Source: OLB7 sp966250335 (GTDB lineage Bacteria > Bacteroidota > Ignavibacteria > OLB7). From it: DNA of 64,000 nt. Of this stretch, positions 52,326-60,131 are shown piece after piece. A program made the position numbers and the translations under genes. The notes beneath the pieces are model-generated. The model made no database searches. It saw only the letters and a program-made list of their open reading frames with translations, and was not told where the DNA came from. Where the stretch lies: contig CBINGZ010000006.1 in the NCBI GenBank assembly GCA_966250335.1, forward strand, positions 1 to 64,000, written 5' to 3'. The first letter of the stretch is position 1. Every line of letters begins with the position of its first letter.

Positions 52326-52358
52326 AAGCCGCGATTCCGTACAGAATCGCGGCTTTTT
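52326..52358 (+). terminator. Terminator of tRNA-Arg
   Basis: AAGCCGCGATTC (52326-52337) and GAATCGCGGCTT (52344-52355) form a perfect 12-bp stem, followed by TTT. It lies 3 bases after the mature tRNA. Confidence 0.9.
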
Positions 52359-52404
52359 CATAATGCCGGTCTCAGCATGAGACAGATCTGTCCCCTTCTT
52401 CGTC

Positions 52405-53352
52405 TCATATATCCAATCCGATCTGTCCCCTGCGTGCCTGAATCAGCTCGACGAAACCGGCCTGAAGATTATCCGGAAGGAAGCTTCGCTCCATCAGCTC
52501 AAACCACGCGGGGATGCTTGCTGAGAACTTCGCCAGCATATTAGCCTGGACCCGTCTGTCGATCGAGCAGCGATCCATCGCTTCCTGAAAATCCCGCCAC
52601 CGCAGCTTCCCTTTCTTCCCGTTGAGCGTCAGGGCCAGTTCCTCATTGTCCTCAATTACCAGCGCCGATGCAACCATATCGTATGCCGGCGAGAGAACGT
52701 AGCCGATATCGGGTCGCTTGATCAACGAGAAGTTCTTCAGATGCATATCGGTGTTCCCGGTCAGAAAGCTGAAGAGAATCTGTTCGAACACGTTGATGAC
52801 ATCGAGACCGGGATTCACGGAATATCGTTCTATTGCTTTGGCGATCTGTTCATAGGAGCCGGTGTATTTCTGCTCGGTCAATCTGCCGGTCAACTGGCAC
52901 ATATCCTCCATATGAATCTTGCGTTTCTTTTCACGATCGATCCGCCGTGTAATGTAGGCGAGAGCTCCGGACTGCATGCGAATCAAGGCATGAGGGACCG
53001 TTGCAATCCTGGTCAGTTCCGCCAGATGCATCGTGGCATCTTCCAATTCCGGGAGATGAGGATAGTCCGATGTAGGAGGCTTCAGAATAAATTCTCCCCA
53101 GAACCCGACGATTGTCAATCGACGACGCACGTCCGGACCGCCCGGTGGATCGAGATCAAGCGAGAGTTTCGGTTGTACGCCGGGAACGGCGAGGCGGCCA
53201 CGCAGAACGCTGCCGGCCAGTTCCGCCATCTGATTCTCGGAGTACGACAGCAGAGGAGGCTCCGGGACGCCGTAAAAGCGACGGCTGCATGGGGGATGCA
53301 TGTCGACTTCCCCGCGTTCCAGTTCCTTATAGCAGTAGAGGCATCTGGGCAT
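52405..53352 (-). CDS. hipT: HipT kinase of a tripartite HipBST toxin-antitoxin system
   Basis: This 315-aa protein is a HipA-family Ser/Thr kinase core without the N-subdomain, which is supplied by HipS. It begins with a possible zinc-ribbon (Cys4, Cys7, His19, Cys22). The Gly-rich loop reads LAVPGVQPKLSL (Ala55-Val56-Pro57-Gly58). In E. coli O127:H6 HipT the matching region is SISGYQPKL and the serines are autophosphorylated, so both serine positions are lost here. The kinase core is intact: FILKPP (Lys91), GNTDMHLKNF (Asp202) and SPAYDMV (Asp225). The start follows GGAG and lies 4 bases after the hipS stop. Confidence 0.9.
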   Translation of the reverse strand: MPRCLYCYKELERGEVDMHPPCSRRFYGVPEPPLLSYSENQMAELAGSVLRGRLAVPGVQPKLSLDLDPPGGPDVRRRLTIVGFWGEFILKPPTSDYPHLPELEDATMHLAELTRIATVPHALIRMQSGALAYITRRIDREKKRKIHMEDMCQLTGRLTEQKYTGSYEQIAKAIERYSVNPGLDVINVFEQILFSFLTGNTDMHLKNFSLIKRPDIGYVLSPAYDMVASALVIEDNEELALTLNGKKGKLRWRDFQEAMDRCSIDRRVQANMLAKFSASIPAWFELMERSFLPDNLQAGFVELIQARRGQIGLDI

Positions 53353-53356
53353 GATG

Positions 53357-53671
53357 TCACTCCTCACGAATACCGACGGCGCCGATACACTCCCGACAGC
53401 AGGCCAGCAGCAGGCCCATCCGATCACGCGGGTTCAGCTTCCAGGTTTGCCCGGCAATCTCGAGCAACCATCCCTCCGGAATCAATCCGTCGAAGAACGG
53501 GAAGAGAACGTTGCTGTGGTAGGGAGTCGTTGTAAGCGGCAATGTCAGGCTTACTGGCTCCGCATCCGCACCTTGCAGGTAGTTGGAATCATATGAGAAG
53601 TGATAGCCTTCATCATCCTCAACCAGCGTCCCTGCACGTCTATCATGCATATACACATTAGCCGTTCTCAT
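53357..53671 (-). CDS. hipS: HipS, small subunit of HipBST
   Basis: This 104-aa protein corresponds to the N-terminal subdomain 1 of HipA (couple_hipA type). Matching parts are NVYMHDRRAGTLVEDDEGYH, LTLPLTTTPYHSNVLFPFFD, LIPEGWLLEIAGQTWKL and RMGLLLACCRECIGAV. In the E. coli O127:H6 system HipS is the antitoxin that neutralises HipT, while HipB augments it. It sits between hipB (14-base overlap) and hipT. It is not a disrupted HipA, because the stop and the hipT start with its own ribosome-binding site are cleanly arranged. Confidence 0.9.
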   Translation of the reverse strand: MRTANVYMHDRRAGTLVEDDEGYHFSYDSNYLQGADAEPVSLTLPLTTTPYHSNVLFPFFDGLIPEGWLLEIAGQTWKLNPRDRMGLLLACCRECIGAVGIREE

Positions 53672-53894
53672 CGTTCAGGCCCGTTCGTTGGATCGGCACC
53701 GGCCCCAGAACATGCCCGAAGAGGGCAAGAACCTGATTGACCTTATCCATGCGGAGTGTGGCCTTGCCCTGCTCGAGGTCACGGATGAACCGAAGGCCGA
53801 CACCGGCCTTGAGCGCGAGTTCTGCCTGGGTCAGCTTTACCTGACGCCGGCGCATCTTGAGGAACGTGCCGATATTGGAATTTTGATACGACAT
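53658..53894 (-). CDS. hipB: HipB, XRE-type DNA-binding subunit of HipBST
   Basis: This 78-aa protein has an HTH_3 domain: LKMRRRQVKLTQAELALKAG, VGLRFIRDLEQGKATLRMDK and VNQVLALFGHVLGPV. The ATG at 53894 is chosen. The open frame could start at a TTG seven codons upstream, but that would cross operator O1. The -7 element TATATTTG (53920-53913, minus) lies only ~20 bases before the ATG, so the mRNA is nearly leaderless. HipB should bind the TATACCC..GGGTATA sites just upstream. Confidence 0.9.
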   Translation of the reverse strand: MSYQNSNIGTFLKMRRRQVKLTQAELALKAGVGLRFIRDLEQGKATLRMDKVNQVLALFGHVLGPVPIQRTGLNDENG

Positions 53895-53896
53895 AG

Positions 53897-53914
53897 TATA
53901 CCCGTTCGGGTACA
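53897..53914. promoter_or_regulatory. hipBST operator O1
   Basis: TATACCCGTTCGGGTACA has an imperfect palindrome centred at 53905.5 and overlaps the predicted start site of hipB transcription. It touches the -7 element TATATTTG at 53913-53920 (minus). Confidence 0.7.
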
Positions 53915-53937
53915 AATATAGTACAGGAGCACTGTTT

Positions 53938-53955
53938 TATACCCACTTGGGTATA
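53938..53955. promoter_or_regulatory. hipBST operator O2
   Basis: TATACCCACTTGGGTATA is a palindrome apart from its centre, centred at 53946.5, exactly 41 bp upstream of the O1 centre. Confidence 0.75.
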
Positions 53956-53963
53956 ATTTCACT

Positions 53964-54011
53964 GTGCAGGAGACTGATTATACCCGATTGGGTATAATCA
54001 GTCTCCTGCAC
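53964..54011. repeat. 48-bp perfect palindrome upstream of hipBST
   Basis: The arms at 53964-53985 and 53990-54011 are exact reverse complements of 22 bases, separated by GATT. The inner 7 bases of each arm are the O3 half-sites. The outer part of the arm contains CAGGAGACTGATTATACCC, which resembles the segment CAGGAGCACTGTTTTATACC just before O2. It could act as an operator, a cruciform or a transcript hairpin. Confidence 0.85.
53979..53996. promoter_or_regulatory. hipBST operator O3
   Basis: TATACCCGATTGGGTATA is centred at 53987.5, exactly 41 bp upstream of O2. It forms the core of the 48-bp palindrome at 53964-54011. Confidence 0.75.
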
Positions 54012-54620
54012 CAAGGTCCACTCCTGTCTCGACTCTCTTGAAACTGTCTTGCCGGCAGGGTTGCGGAGATCTTAGACACTGGTCAGGGATGGCTGTTCAC
54101 CTCAGGAGAGTTCACCGGCCGGCTCCAGTGATCGGCGATCCGAATCAGCATGAACGATCGAGACTGATGTCACGACAACATCTTCAGTGAGCGTCTGTAG
54201 CGGGGCCCGAAGCACAAAGGCATGTATCTGCGAATACTTTCTGATAAAGAGATCAACCAACTACACCGGTTTGCTTTCGCACTCGTGATACTGCCGCGCT
54301 CGGCGACATTATAGCCGGAAGTGCATAACATCCTCCAGGCATAGTATGCCCATGCAGGTATAACACCACCATTATTCACCTGGCATCCTTCGGCTTCAGT
54401 AACTCAAGCTGGTTGAATTTCGTCCCGGGCGCCTTGACCTTCCTGCGAAGCAGCCGGAAGCGCCGACGGAACCGATCCGCAGCGCCCGATTGCCCATCTC
54501 CCCCTCACCCCCTATCTTGCCCATCCTTTCACGCATGGAGCGTTCCGGCTCCCGACATTGGGGATAAGTACAGGGAAGAGGAATTCTTCAGGGATCACGT
54601 TCACGCCATTTCATACTCCG
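54012..54620. other. Intergenic region between hipBST and nadV
   Basis: About 600 bases without a convincing gene. A short plus frame at ~54212-54315 reads MYLRILSDKEINQLHRFAFA and then stops; it vaguely resembles the start of an IS630-type protein. The last 130 bases include a candidate promoter for nadV, TTG (54490-54492) and TATCTTGC (54513-54520), with a 20-base spacer as for tRNA-Arg. Confidence 0.5.
54490..54520 (+). promoter_or_regulatory. Candidate promoter of nadV
   Basis: TTG at 54490-54492 and TATCTTGC at 54513-54520 resemble the tRNA-Arg promoter with the same 20-base spacer. The start codon of nadV is 100 bases downstream. Confidence 0.4.
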
Positions 54621-56048
54621 ATGAACAACAGTATCCTGTTCGACACCGACAGCTATAAGGTAAGCCACTGGTTGCAGTATCCGCCGGGCACCGAGAAGGT
54701 GTTTCTCTACCTTGAAGCAAGAGGCGGCCATTATCCCGCGACCCTCTTCTTCGGGTTGCAGTATTATCTCAAGAGATATCTGCAGGGGAGCATCGTCACG
54801 ATGGAGGATGTCGAACGGGCGAAGGAATTTTATGCGGTTCACGGAGAGCCGTTTCATTATGAAGGGTGGAAGAGAATCGTGGAGGTGCACGGCGGACGGC
54901 TGCCGCTTTCGATTCATGCTGTTCCGGAGGGATCGATCGTTCCCACCAGCAACGTTCTCTTTACCGTGGAGAACACCGACCCGGAATGCTACTGGCTTCC
55001 CGGCTGGGTGGAGACGATTCTGATGAGGACCTGGTACCCGATCACCGTCACGACGCGCAGCCGTTTTCTGAGGGAAAAGATTCTCTCCTACCTTATCGCA
55101 ACGTCGGATGATCCGCAGACGGAGATCACCTTCAAGCTGCATGATTTCGGATCACGAGGGGTTTCCTCGCGGGAGTCGGCGATGATCGGCGGCGCGGCGC
55201 ATCTCGTGAATTTCTTCGGGTCCGATACCGTTATCGGTATCCAGTGCGCCAATTATTTCTACAATCATGAGATGGCGGGGTACAGCATCCCCGCCGCCGA
55301 GCATTCGACGATCACTTCGTGGGGACGCGAACATGAGTGTGACGCGTACAGAAACATGCTCCGGAACTTCGCGAAGCCGGGCGCCCTGGTGGCGGTAGTA
55401 TCGGACAGCTACGATATATACGCCGCCTCGGCGAACCTCTGGGGCGGAGAGCTGAAGGAGGAAGTGATCAACTCGGGAGCCGTGGTGATCGTCCGCCCGG
55501 ACAGCGGACATCCCACGGAGGTGCTCCCGAAACTCCTGGGGATTCTGGAGGAGCGCTTCGGAACGACGCTCAACTCCAGGGGATTCAGGGTGCTGAACCA
55601 CGTCAGAACCATCTGGGGTGACGGGATCGATGAAGTGGCGATCGGAGAGATTCTCGACTGCATTACCTCGCTCGGCTACAGCGCCACGAATATCGCGTTC
55701 GGTATGGGAGGAGGTCTGCTCCAGCAGGTCAACAGAGATACCGTGAGCTTTGCGATGAAATGCTCCTCCATCCTTGTACAGGGTGAGGAACGCGACGTCT
55801 ACAAATCCCCCATCGATTCGCACGGAAAGGCGAGCAAGAAAGGACGGCTCGATCTTGTGCGAACGGCGGAGGGATATCGGACGGTGAAACTTCCGAGCGA
55901 TGCGGGTGATTCGTCTCTGGTGGAGGTGTTCAGAGACGGAGAAATTCTGAAGGAATATTCCCTGGGCGAAATACGTGAGCGCGCGAACTCGGAGCCGGGC
56001 ATTTCAGTAAGTGCCCGGACGGAAGAGGTGTCGGAAGCAACGGTTTGA
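54621..56048 (+). CDS. nadV: Nicotinamide phosphoribosyltransferase
   Basis: This 475-aa enzyme makes nicotinamide mononucleotide from nicotinamide and PRPP, allowing NAD+ salvage without deamination. It resembles vertebrate NAMPT over the full length. Motifs include LFDTDSYKVSHWLQYPPGTE, ITVTTRSRFLREKILSYL, KLHDFGSRGVSSRESAMIGG and AHLVNFFGSDTVIG. The catalytic His is His228 in IPAAEHSTITSWGREHE. VVIVRPDSGHPTEVL follows. The start at 54621 (MNNSILFDTD) matches the family. It lies between hipBST and a glycosidase-like gene. nadM is not seen next to it. Confidence 0.93.
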   Translation: MNNSILFDTDSYKVSHWLQYPPGTEKVFLYLEARGGHYPATLFFGLQYYLKRYLQGSIVTMEDVERAKEFYAVHGEPFHYEGWKRIVEVHGGRLPLSIHAVPEGSIVPTSNVLFTVENTDPECYWLPGWVETILMRTWYPITVTTRSRFLREKILSYLIATSDDPQTEITFKLHDFGSRGVSSRESAMIGGAAHLVNFFGSDTVIGIQCANYFYNHEMAGYSIPAAEHSTITSWGREHECDAYRNMLRNFAKPGALVAVVSDSYDIYAASANLWGGELKEEVINSGAVVIVRPDSGHPTEVLPKLLGILEERFGTTLNSRGFRVLNHVRTIWGDGIDEVAIGEILDCITSLGYSATNIAFGMGGGLLQQVNRDTVSFAMKCSSILVQGEERDVYKSPIDSHGKASKKGRLDLVRTAEGYRTVKLPSDAGDSSLVEVFRDGEILKEYSLGEIRERANSEPGISVSARTEEVSEATV

Positions 56049-56293
56049 CATTCCCGTGATCCCGACGGGAGCACGTTTCCACCATAATTCTTACGATGAA
56101 TGGTGTTACGTTCTCCCTTCCGACATCCCTCACTACAGACCCCTCCCTCTCATTGCTCTACCTTCGTCCGATATGACCGCAAATACGGCAGAGAGGGAGG
56201 AGCGTAGGAAAGCGCCGGAGCATATCATAACGCCGGGACGTTCGCATCTCCCTGCGTGAAATCCCCTCCAGGAATCATCAGCGGTCATCTTCC

Positions 56294-57661
56294 ATGCCCC
56301 TTCGTTTCGCAGTTCATCAAGCTTCCATCCCGGCTGTGGGGCTCATGGTCGCCCTCCTCTTCGCAATCCCCTCGGCGCCGCTCCGGGCGCAGCAGGGGAG
56401 CATGAACACGTCCGACACGACCCTCTTCCGATACGTTCTCGATATCCCCACACGATATATCAACGATCATTGCCTTATTAAGCGCGAAGAGCGGTGGCAT
56501 CTTTTCTACACCGACGGATCGGTGGGAAGGAAGTGGATGCGTCCCGGAAACGAGGCCCGGATCGGCCATGCCGTCAGCTTCGATCTGCTCCACTGGACCG
56601 TGCTCGATCCCGTGCTCCATACCGGCCCGCCCGATGCGCTCGACCATGCCCATCTCTACGCTCCGTACGTCTTCGAGGATGACGGAACCTACTACATGTA
56701 CTACAGCGGCAACAAACGGGACTTCACCGCCGGAGAGTATATGCTCGCCGCGACGTCGACCGATCTCTTCACCTGGACGAAGGTCGAGACAGGTCCCGTC
56801 CTTCTCCCCAACCCCGCCTGGGCATTCTATCATCCCGAGATCATGCAGGAGATCCGCGAGGGGCCCGTATCGGGACGCGATCCTCATCTCCTCCGCGACC
56901 CGAAGTACGGCTATATCCTCTACTATGCGTCGGAACTGAGAGGGACCACGGAGAACGGTTTCAACGACAGAGAGGCGGCCTGCATCGCCGCCTCCACCTC
57001 ACCCGACCTGAAGAACTGGACCGACCGCGGCCCCGTGCTCGTACGGCGCGTGGAACGGCTGGAGACGAACAGACATGCGCAGCCGGAATCCCCCTGCGTC
57101 GTCAGGCGCGACGGCCGCTACTATCTTTTCTGGAAGGGAGAAGGAGGAACCTACTCTGCCGTCAGCGACGACCCGTTCAATTTCGAGAACGGAAGCGCAC
57201 GGCTTCTGGCGACATCCCATGCAGGCGAAATCATCGAGGCCGACGGGCGGTGGTTCATCACGTCGTGCAGCCGCGCCCTGAACGACCTCATGCATACATG
57301 GAGCGACCGATCGCGCGGGTTGTATCTGGCCGAGATCGTCTGGGAGGGGATCGATCCGGTCGTCCGTCCCCTCACCAGGCCGCCGGTGGAGGCGAAGGAT
57401 ACGCTCACCGTATCGTCATCGCCCGACTCCCCTTCGGTGCTGCTGGGACATACGTTGTGGGTCGATCTCCCATCCGGAAGGTCGAGCACGGAGCAGGTTG
57501 CCGTGCTCGACACGGAGGGGATGGAACGGACACGGGTGACTCCGGTCGTCGACAATGCCTCCCCCGCGCGAATCGGCATACCGACGACGGCGCTGGCTCC
57601 GGGGACGTTCGTTCTGAATCTGGAGCCGGAAGCCGAGGGGATACGGTTTACCGTACAATAG
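56294..57661 (+). CDS. Exported GH32/GH43-like propeller protein, copy 2, with C-terminal domain
   Basis: This 455-aa protein has a signal peptide (~1-33, SAPLRAQ). The propeller parallels the 51017 protein: Asp58 in YINDHCLIKREERWHLFY, Asp196 in SGRDPHLLRDPKYGYILYY, and Glu265 in QPESPCVVRRDGRYYLF. Other blades include HLYAPYVFEDDGTYYMYYSG and ARLLATSHAGEIIEADGRWF. The extra ~80 residues at the end (SVLLGHTLWVDLPSGRSSTE, TALAPGTFVLNLEPEAEG) look like a sorting-domain-like beta-sandwich, though a T9SS signature is weak. The two copies are separated by tRNA-Arg, hipBST and nadV. The glycan substrate is unknown. Confidence 0.82.
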   Translation: MPLRFAVHQASIPAVGLMVALLFAIPSAPLRAQQGSMNTSDTTLFRYVLDIPTRYINDHCLIKREERWHLFYTDGSVGRKWMRPGNEARIGHAVSFDLLHWTVLDPVLHTGPPDALDHAHLYAPYVFEDDGTYYMYYSGNKRDFTAGEYMLAATSTDLFTWTKVETGPVLLPNPAWAFYHPEIMQEIREGPVSGRDPHLLRDPKYGYILYYASELRGTTENGFNDREAACIAASTSPDLKNWTDRGPVLVRRVERLETNRHAQPESPCVVRRDGRYYLFWKGEGGTYSAVSDDPFNFENGSARLLATSHAGEIIEADGRWFITSCSRALNDLMHTWSDRSRGLYLAEIVWEGIDPVVRPLTRPPVEAKDTLTVSSSPDSPSVLLGHTLWVDLPSGRSSTEQVAVLDTEGMERTRVTPVVDNASPARIGIPTTALAPGTFVLNLEPEAEGIRFTVQ

Positions 57662-57718
57662 CGCTCTGCGATATGCCCCTGCCGTCCATCGGGACGATAT
57701 CTACGCCTGCTCATGAGA

Positions 57719-57746
57719 CAAGGCCCGTAAAGGATCACGGGCCTTG
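57719..57746. terminator. Terminator after propeller copy 2
   Basis: CAAGGCCCGT (57719-57728) and ACGGGCCTTG (57737-57746) form a perfect 10-bp stem with an 8-base loop. CTCGTT follows. Confidence 0.75.
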
Positions 57747-57868
57747 CTCGTTACGGCGCCTTTCCCACACTCGATAACGCCCCACTCTTTTTTCTCCACC
57801 CCCTTGACATCCCCCACTCCATCAACGTATTTTACCACTCAGTTAATTAACCAAACGGCAAAATACAG

Positions 57869-58207
57869 ATGAGGGAAGATCATCTCAGCCTCACCTTCTC
57901 GGCCCTTGCCGACCCCACGCGGCGCGCTATTCTGGCGCGGCTGTCGCAGGGGGAGGCATCGGTGACCGAGCTGGCGGAACCGTTCGAACTGAGCCTTCCG
58001 GCGATCTCCAAACACCTCAAGGTGCTGGAACGCGCCGGCCTGATCGAACGCGCCCGCGATGCGCAGTGGCGCCGGTGCCGCCTGGCGATCGGACCGCTCA
58101 AGGAAGCCTCCGACTGGATCGGACAGTACCGCCGGTTCTGGGAAGAGAGCTTCGACCGACTCGACGAGTATCTCAAGGAACTTCAGAAACCGACCAGGGA
58201 GAAATAA
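57869..58207 (+). CDS. ArsR-family regulator
   Basis: This 112-aa winged-helix regulator begins MREDHLSLTFSALADPTRRA. HTH motifs are EASVTELAEPFELSLPAISK and HLKVLERAGLIERAR. It lacks the ArsR metal-binding Cys motif, so it belongs to the non-metal-sensing branch commonly paired with AHSA1/SRPBCC genes. The gene starts one base before the next SRPBCC start, so the two are probably translationally coupled. A candidate -7 element TATTTTAC lies ~35 bases upstream of the ATG. It probably controls the operon. Confidence 0.92.
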   Translation: MREDHLSLTFSALADPTRRAILARLSQGEASVTELAEPFELSLPAISKHLKVLERAGLIERARDAQWRRCRLAIGPLKEASDWIGQYRRFWEESFDRLDEYLKELQKPTREK

Positions 58208-58208
58208 G

Positions 58209-58715
58209 ATGTCCGAACCTGCACTCTCTCCAGCCGCGCAGACCGGGAGCGCGCTCGTCATCACACGCACCTACGACGCTCCCCGCGAGCTTGTCTGGAA
58301 GGCCTGGACCGATCCCGAACAGCTGAAGCGCTGGTGGGGACCGCGGGTCTTCTCCACCCCCTCGTTCACCGTCGATCTGCGCCCCGGCGGCGCCTTCCAT
58401 TACTCCATGCGCTCCCCGGATGGAACCGAGTTCCGGGGGAAGGGAGTCTATCGCGAGATCGTCCCCCCTGAACGGCTCGTCTACGACACCATGTTCGCCG
58501 ACGCGGAGGGGAACACCGTCCCCGCCTCCTACTACGGCATGGGAGACGACTGGCCGGAGACGACCCTGGTGACCGTGACGCTGGAGGAACAGGATGGTAC
58601 GACGATACTTACCCTCCGCAACGACGGCATCCCCACGGGAATGGGACACACATTGGCCGAGGCAGGCTGGAAGGAAGCTCTGGAAAGTCTGGCTCGGGAA
58701 CTGACGGCATCGTGA
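58209..58715 (+). CDS. AHSA1/SRPBCC-domain protein, copy 1
   Basis: This 168-aa protein has the SRPBCC (START-like) fold of the AHSA1 family: VITRTYDAPRELVWKAWTDP, EQLKRWWGPRVFSTPSFTVD, LRPGGAFHYSMRSPDGTEF, YREIVPPERLVY and TLVTVTLEEQDGTTILTL. The ligand is unknown. It starts one base after the arsR stop. Confidence 0.93.
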   Translation: MSEPALSPAAQTGSALVITRTYDAPRELVWKAWTDPEQLKRWWGPRVFSTPSFTVDLRPGGAFHYSMRSPDGTEFRGKGVYREIVPPERLVYDTMFADAEGNTVPASYYGMGDDWPETTLVTVTLEEQDGTTILTLRNDGIPTGMGHTLAEAGWKEALESLARELTAS

Positions 58716-58820
58716 CCCGACACCGAAGAGCGACCCGAAGGGAGAGACGACGAACCATGGGCCGACGCTTCAATCGATCTAAAACATCCATATCCGATAT
58801 CACTCAACAGGAGCATCATC

Positions 58821-59294
58821 ATGTCGATCGAAAGCACGGGAGTCCCGACCACCGACCGGGAGATCGTTCTCAAGCGCGTCTTCAACGCCCCGCGCGAGCT
58901 CGTGTTCGACGCGTGGACCGACCCGGATCATATCGGCGAATGGTGGGGTCCGAACGGGTTCACCACCACGATTCATGAGATGACCGTGCGGCCGGGAGGC
59001 GTCTGGCGGTTCATCATGCACGGTCCGGACGGGATCGACTACAACAACAGGATCATCTACCGGGAGATCGTGCGGCCGGAACGCCTGGCCTACAATCACG
59101 ACTCCGATATCGAGGATGACCCCGACCGATTTTTCGTGACGGTCACCTTCGCCGAGGTCGAGAGGAAGACGATGGTCACGATGCAGCTGATCCTCAAGTC
59201 GGCCGAGATCCGTGAGAAGGTGGTGAAGTTCGGCGCCGTCGAAGGAGGGAACCAGACCCTCGACCGCCTGAGAGAATACCTCAAGACGATATAA
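58821..59294 (+). CDS. AHSA1/SRPBCC-domain protein, copy 2
   Basis: This 157-aa protein has the same fold: REIVLKRVFNAPRELVFDAW, TDPDHIGEWWGPNGF, VRPGGVWRFIMHGPDGIDY and YREIVRPERLAYNH. It ends LDRLREYLKTI. It lies 105 bases after copy 1 and probably belongs to the same arsR-led unit. Confidence 0.93.
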   Translation: MSIESTGVPTTDREIVLKRVFNAPRELVFDAWTDPDHIGEWWGPNGFTTTIHEMTVRPGGVWRFIMHGPDGIDYNNRIIYREIVRPERLAYNHDSDIEDDPDRFFVTVTFAEVERKTMVTMQLILKSAEIREKVVKFGAVEGGNQTLDRLREYLKTI

Positions 59295-59362
59295 TCCGCC
59301 CGGATGGACGGATCAATAATATTTCACGCAACGATATACACCAATCGATCAGGAGAAACATC

Positions 59363-59860
59363 ATGTCGACACAGACAGAGACCGCAAACGGACTTACCGT
59401 ATCGTTCCCGTCCGATCGGGAAATCGTTCTCACCCGCTCCTTCGACGCTCCCCGCGAGCTCGTCTGGGAGGCTGTCTCGAAGCCGGAGCATGTGAAGAAG
59501 TGGTGGGGGAGAAGGGGCTCGACAATGGTTGAATGCGATATGGATTTCCGCCCCGGCGGCGCATGGCGATTCGTCGTCCGTGAACAGGATGGGAACGACT
59601 ATCCGTTCAAGGGAGTCTATCGCGAGATCCTCCCGCCGGAGCGTGCCGTCCAGACCTTCATCTTCGACGTGGAGCCGTTCTCGAACACCGAATCGCTGGA
59701 GACGATGGCGCTCACCGAAGAGGATGGAAGAACGACCCTCACCGCCACGATCCTCTACGACTCACGCGAGACGCGCGATGCGGTCGCCGCCACAGGCATG
59801 GCCGAAGGGGCGGGCGAGACCTACGACCGCCTGGCGGAATATCTGACAACGATCTCGTAA
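59363..59860 (+). CDS. AHSA1/SRPBCC-domain protein, copy 3
   Basis: This 165-aa protein has the SRPBCC pattern DREIVLTRSFDAPRELVWEA, KKWWGRRGSTMVECDMDFRP, GGAWRFVVREQDGNDY, YREILPPERAVQTFIFD and ending DRLAEYLTTIS. It is 68 bases after copy 2. The three copies share the same pattern of key residues but only moderate identity, so they probably have different ligands. Confidence 0.93.
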   Translation: MSTQTETANGLTVSFPSDREIVLTRSFDAPRELVWEAVSKPEHVKKWWGRRGSTMVECDMDFRPGGAWRFVVREQDGNDYPFKGVYREILPPERAVQTFIFDVEPFSNTESLETMALTEEDGRTTLTATILYDSRETRDAVAATGMAEGAGETYDRLAEYLTTIS

Positions 59861-60131
59861 ATCCTCCCCGAAACGATCGGAACACCGACCGACGAAAAGA
59901 GCAAGGAACGAGACGTCCGGCCGCCGCGGGAGGGCGTATTTTGGGATTCGCACTCCCGCGGGCATCCGGTCGGCAGGCGCCGGCGACGCCTCGCGTGGAG
60001 GTCAGTGTAAACAATTCATGATCGAGACCGGTGGTAACACCCGGTCGCGGCGGATCACCGATATTTCGGTCCGGCCCGGAAGACCGCGCCGTCATGAATC
60101 TCACAACCAAAACTTGCCTAGGAGCAACACC

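Noticed and set aside
52405..53671. Disrupted single hipA gene
   Set aside because: The two parts have separate, well-placed starts and stops, the second has its own ribosome-binding site, and the layout matches the known HipBST arrangement, so it is not a frameshifted pseudogene.
54212..54315. A possible IS630-type transposase start (MYLRILSDKEINQLHR)
   Set aside because: Only a short stretch looks similar. It stops after ~30 codons and no ends or further transposase motifs are visible.
52249..54620. Integration at tRNA-Arg with an attachment-site duplicate
   Set aside because: No repeat of the tRNA 3' end was found downstream and there is no integrase, so an integrative element is not supported by sequence alone.
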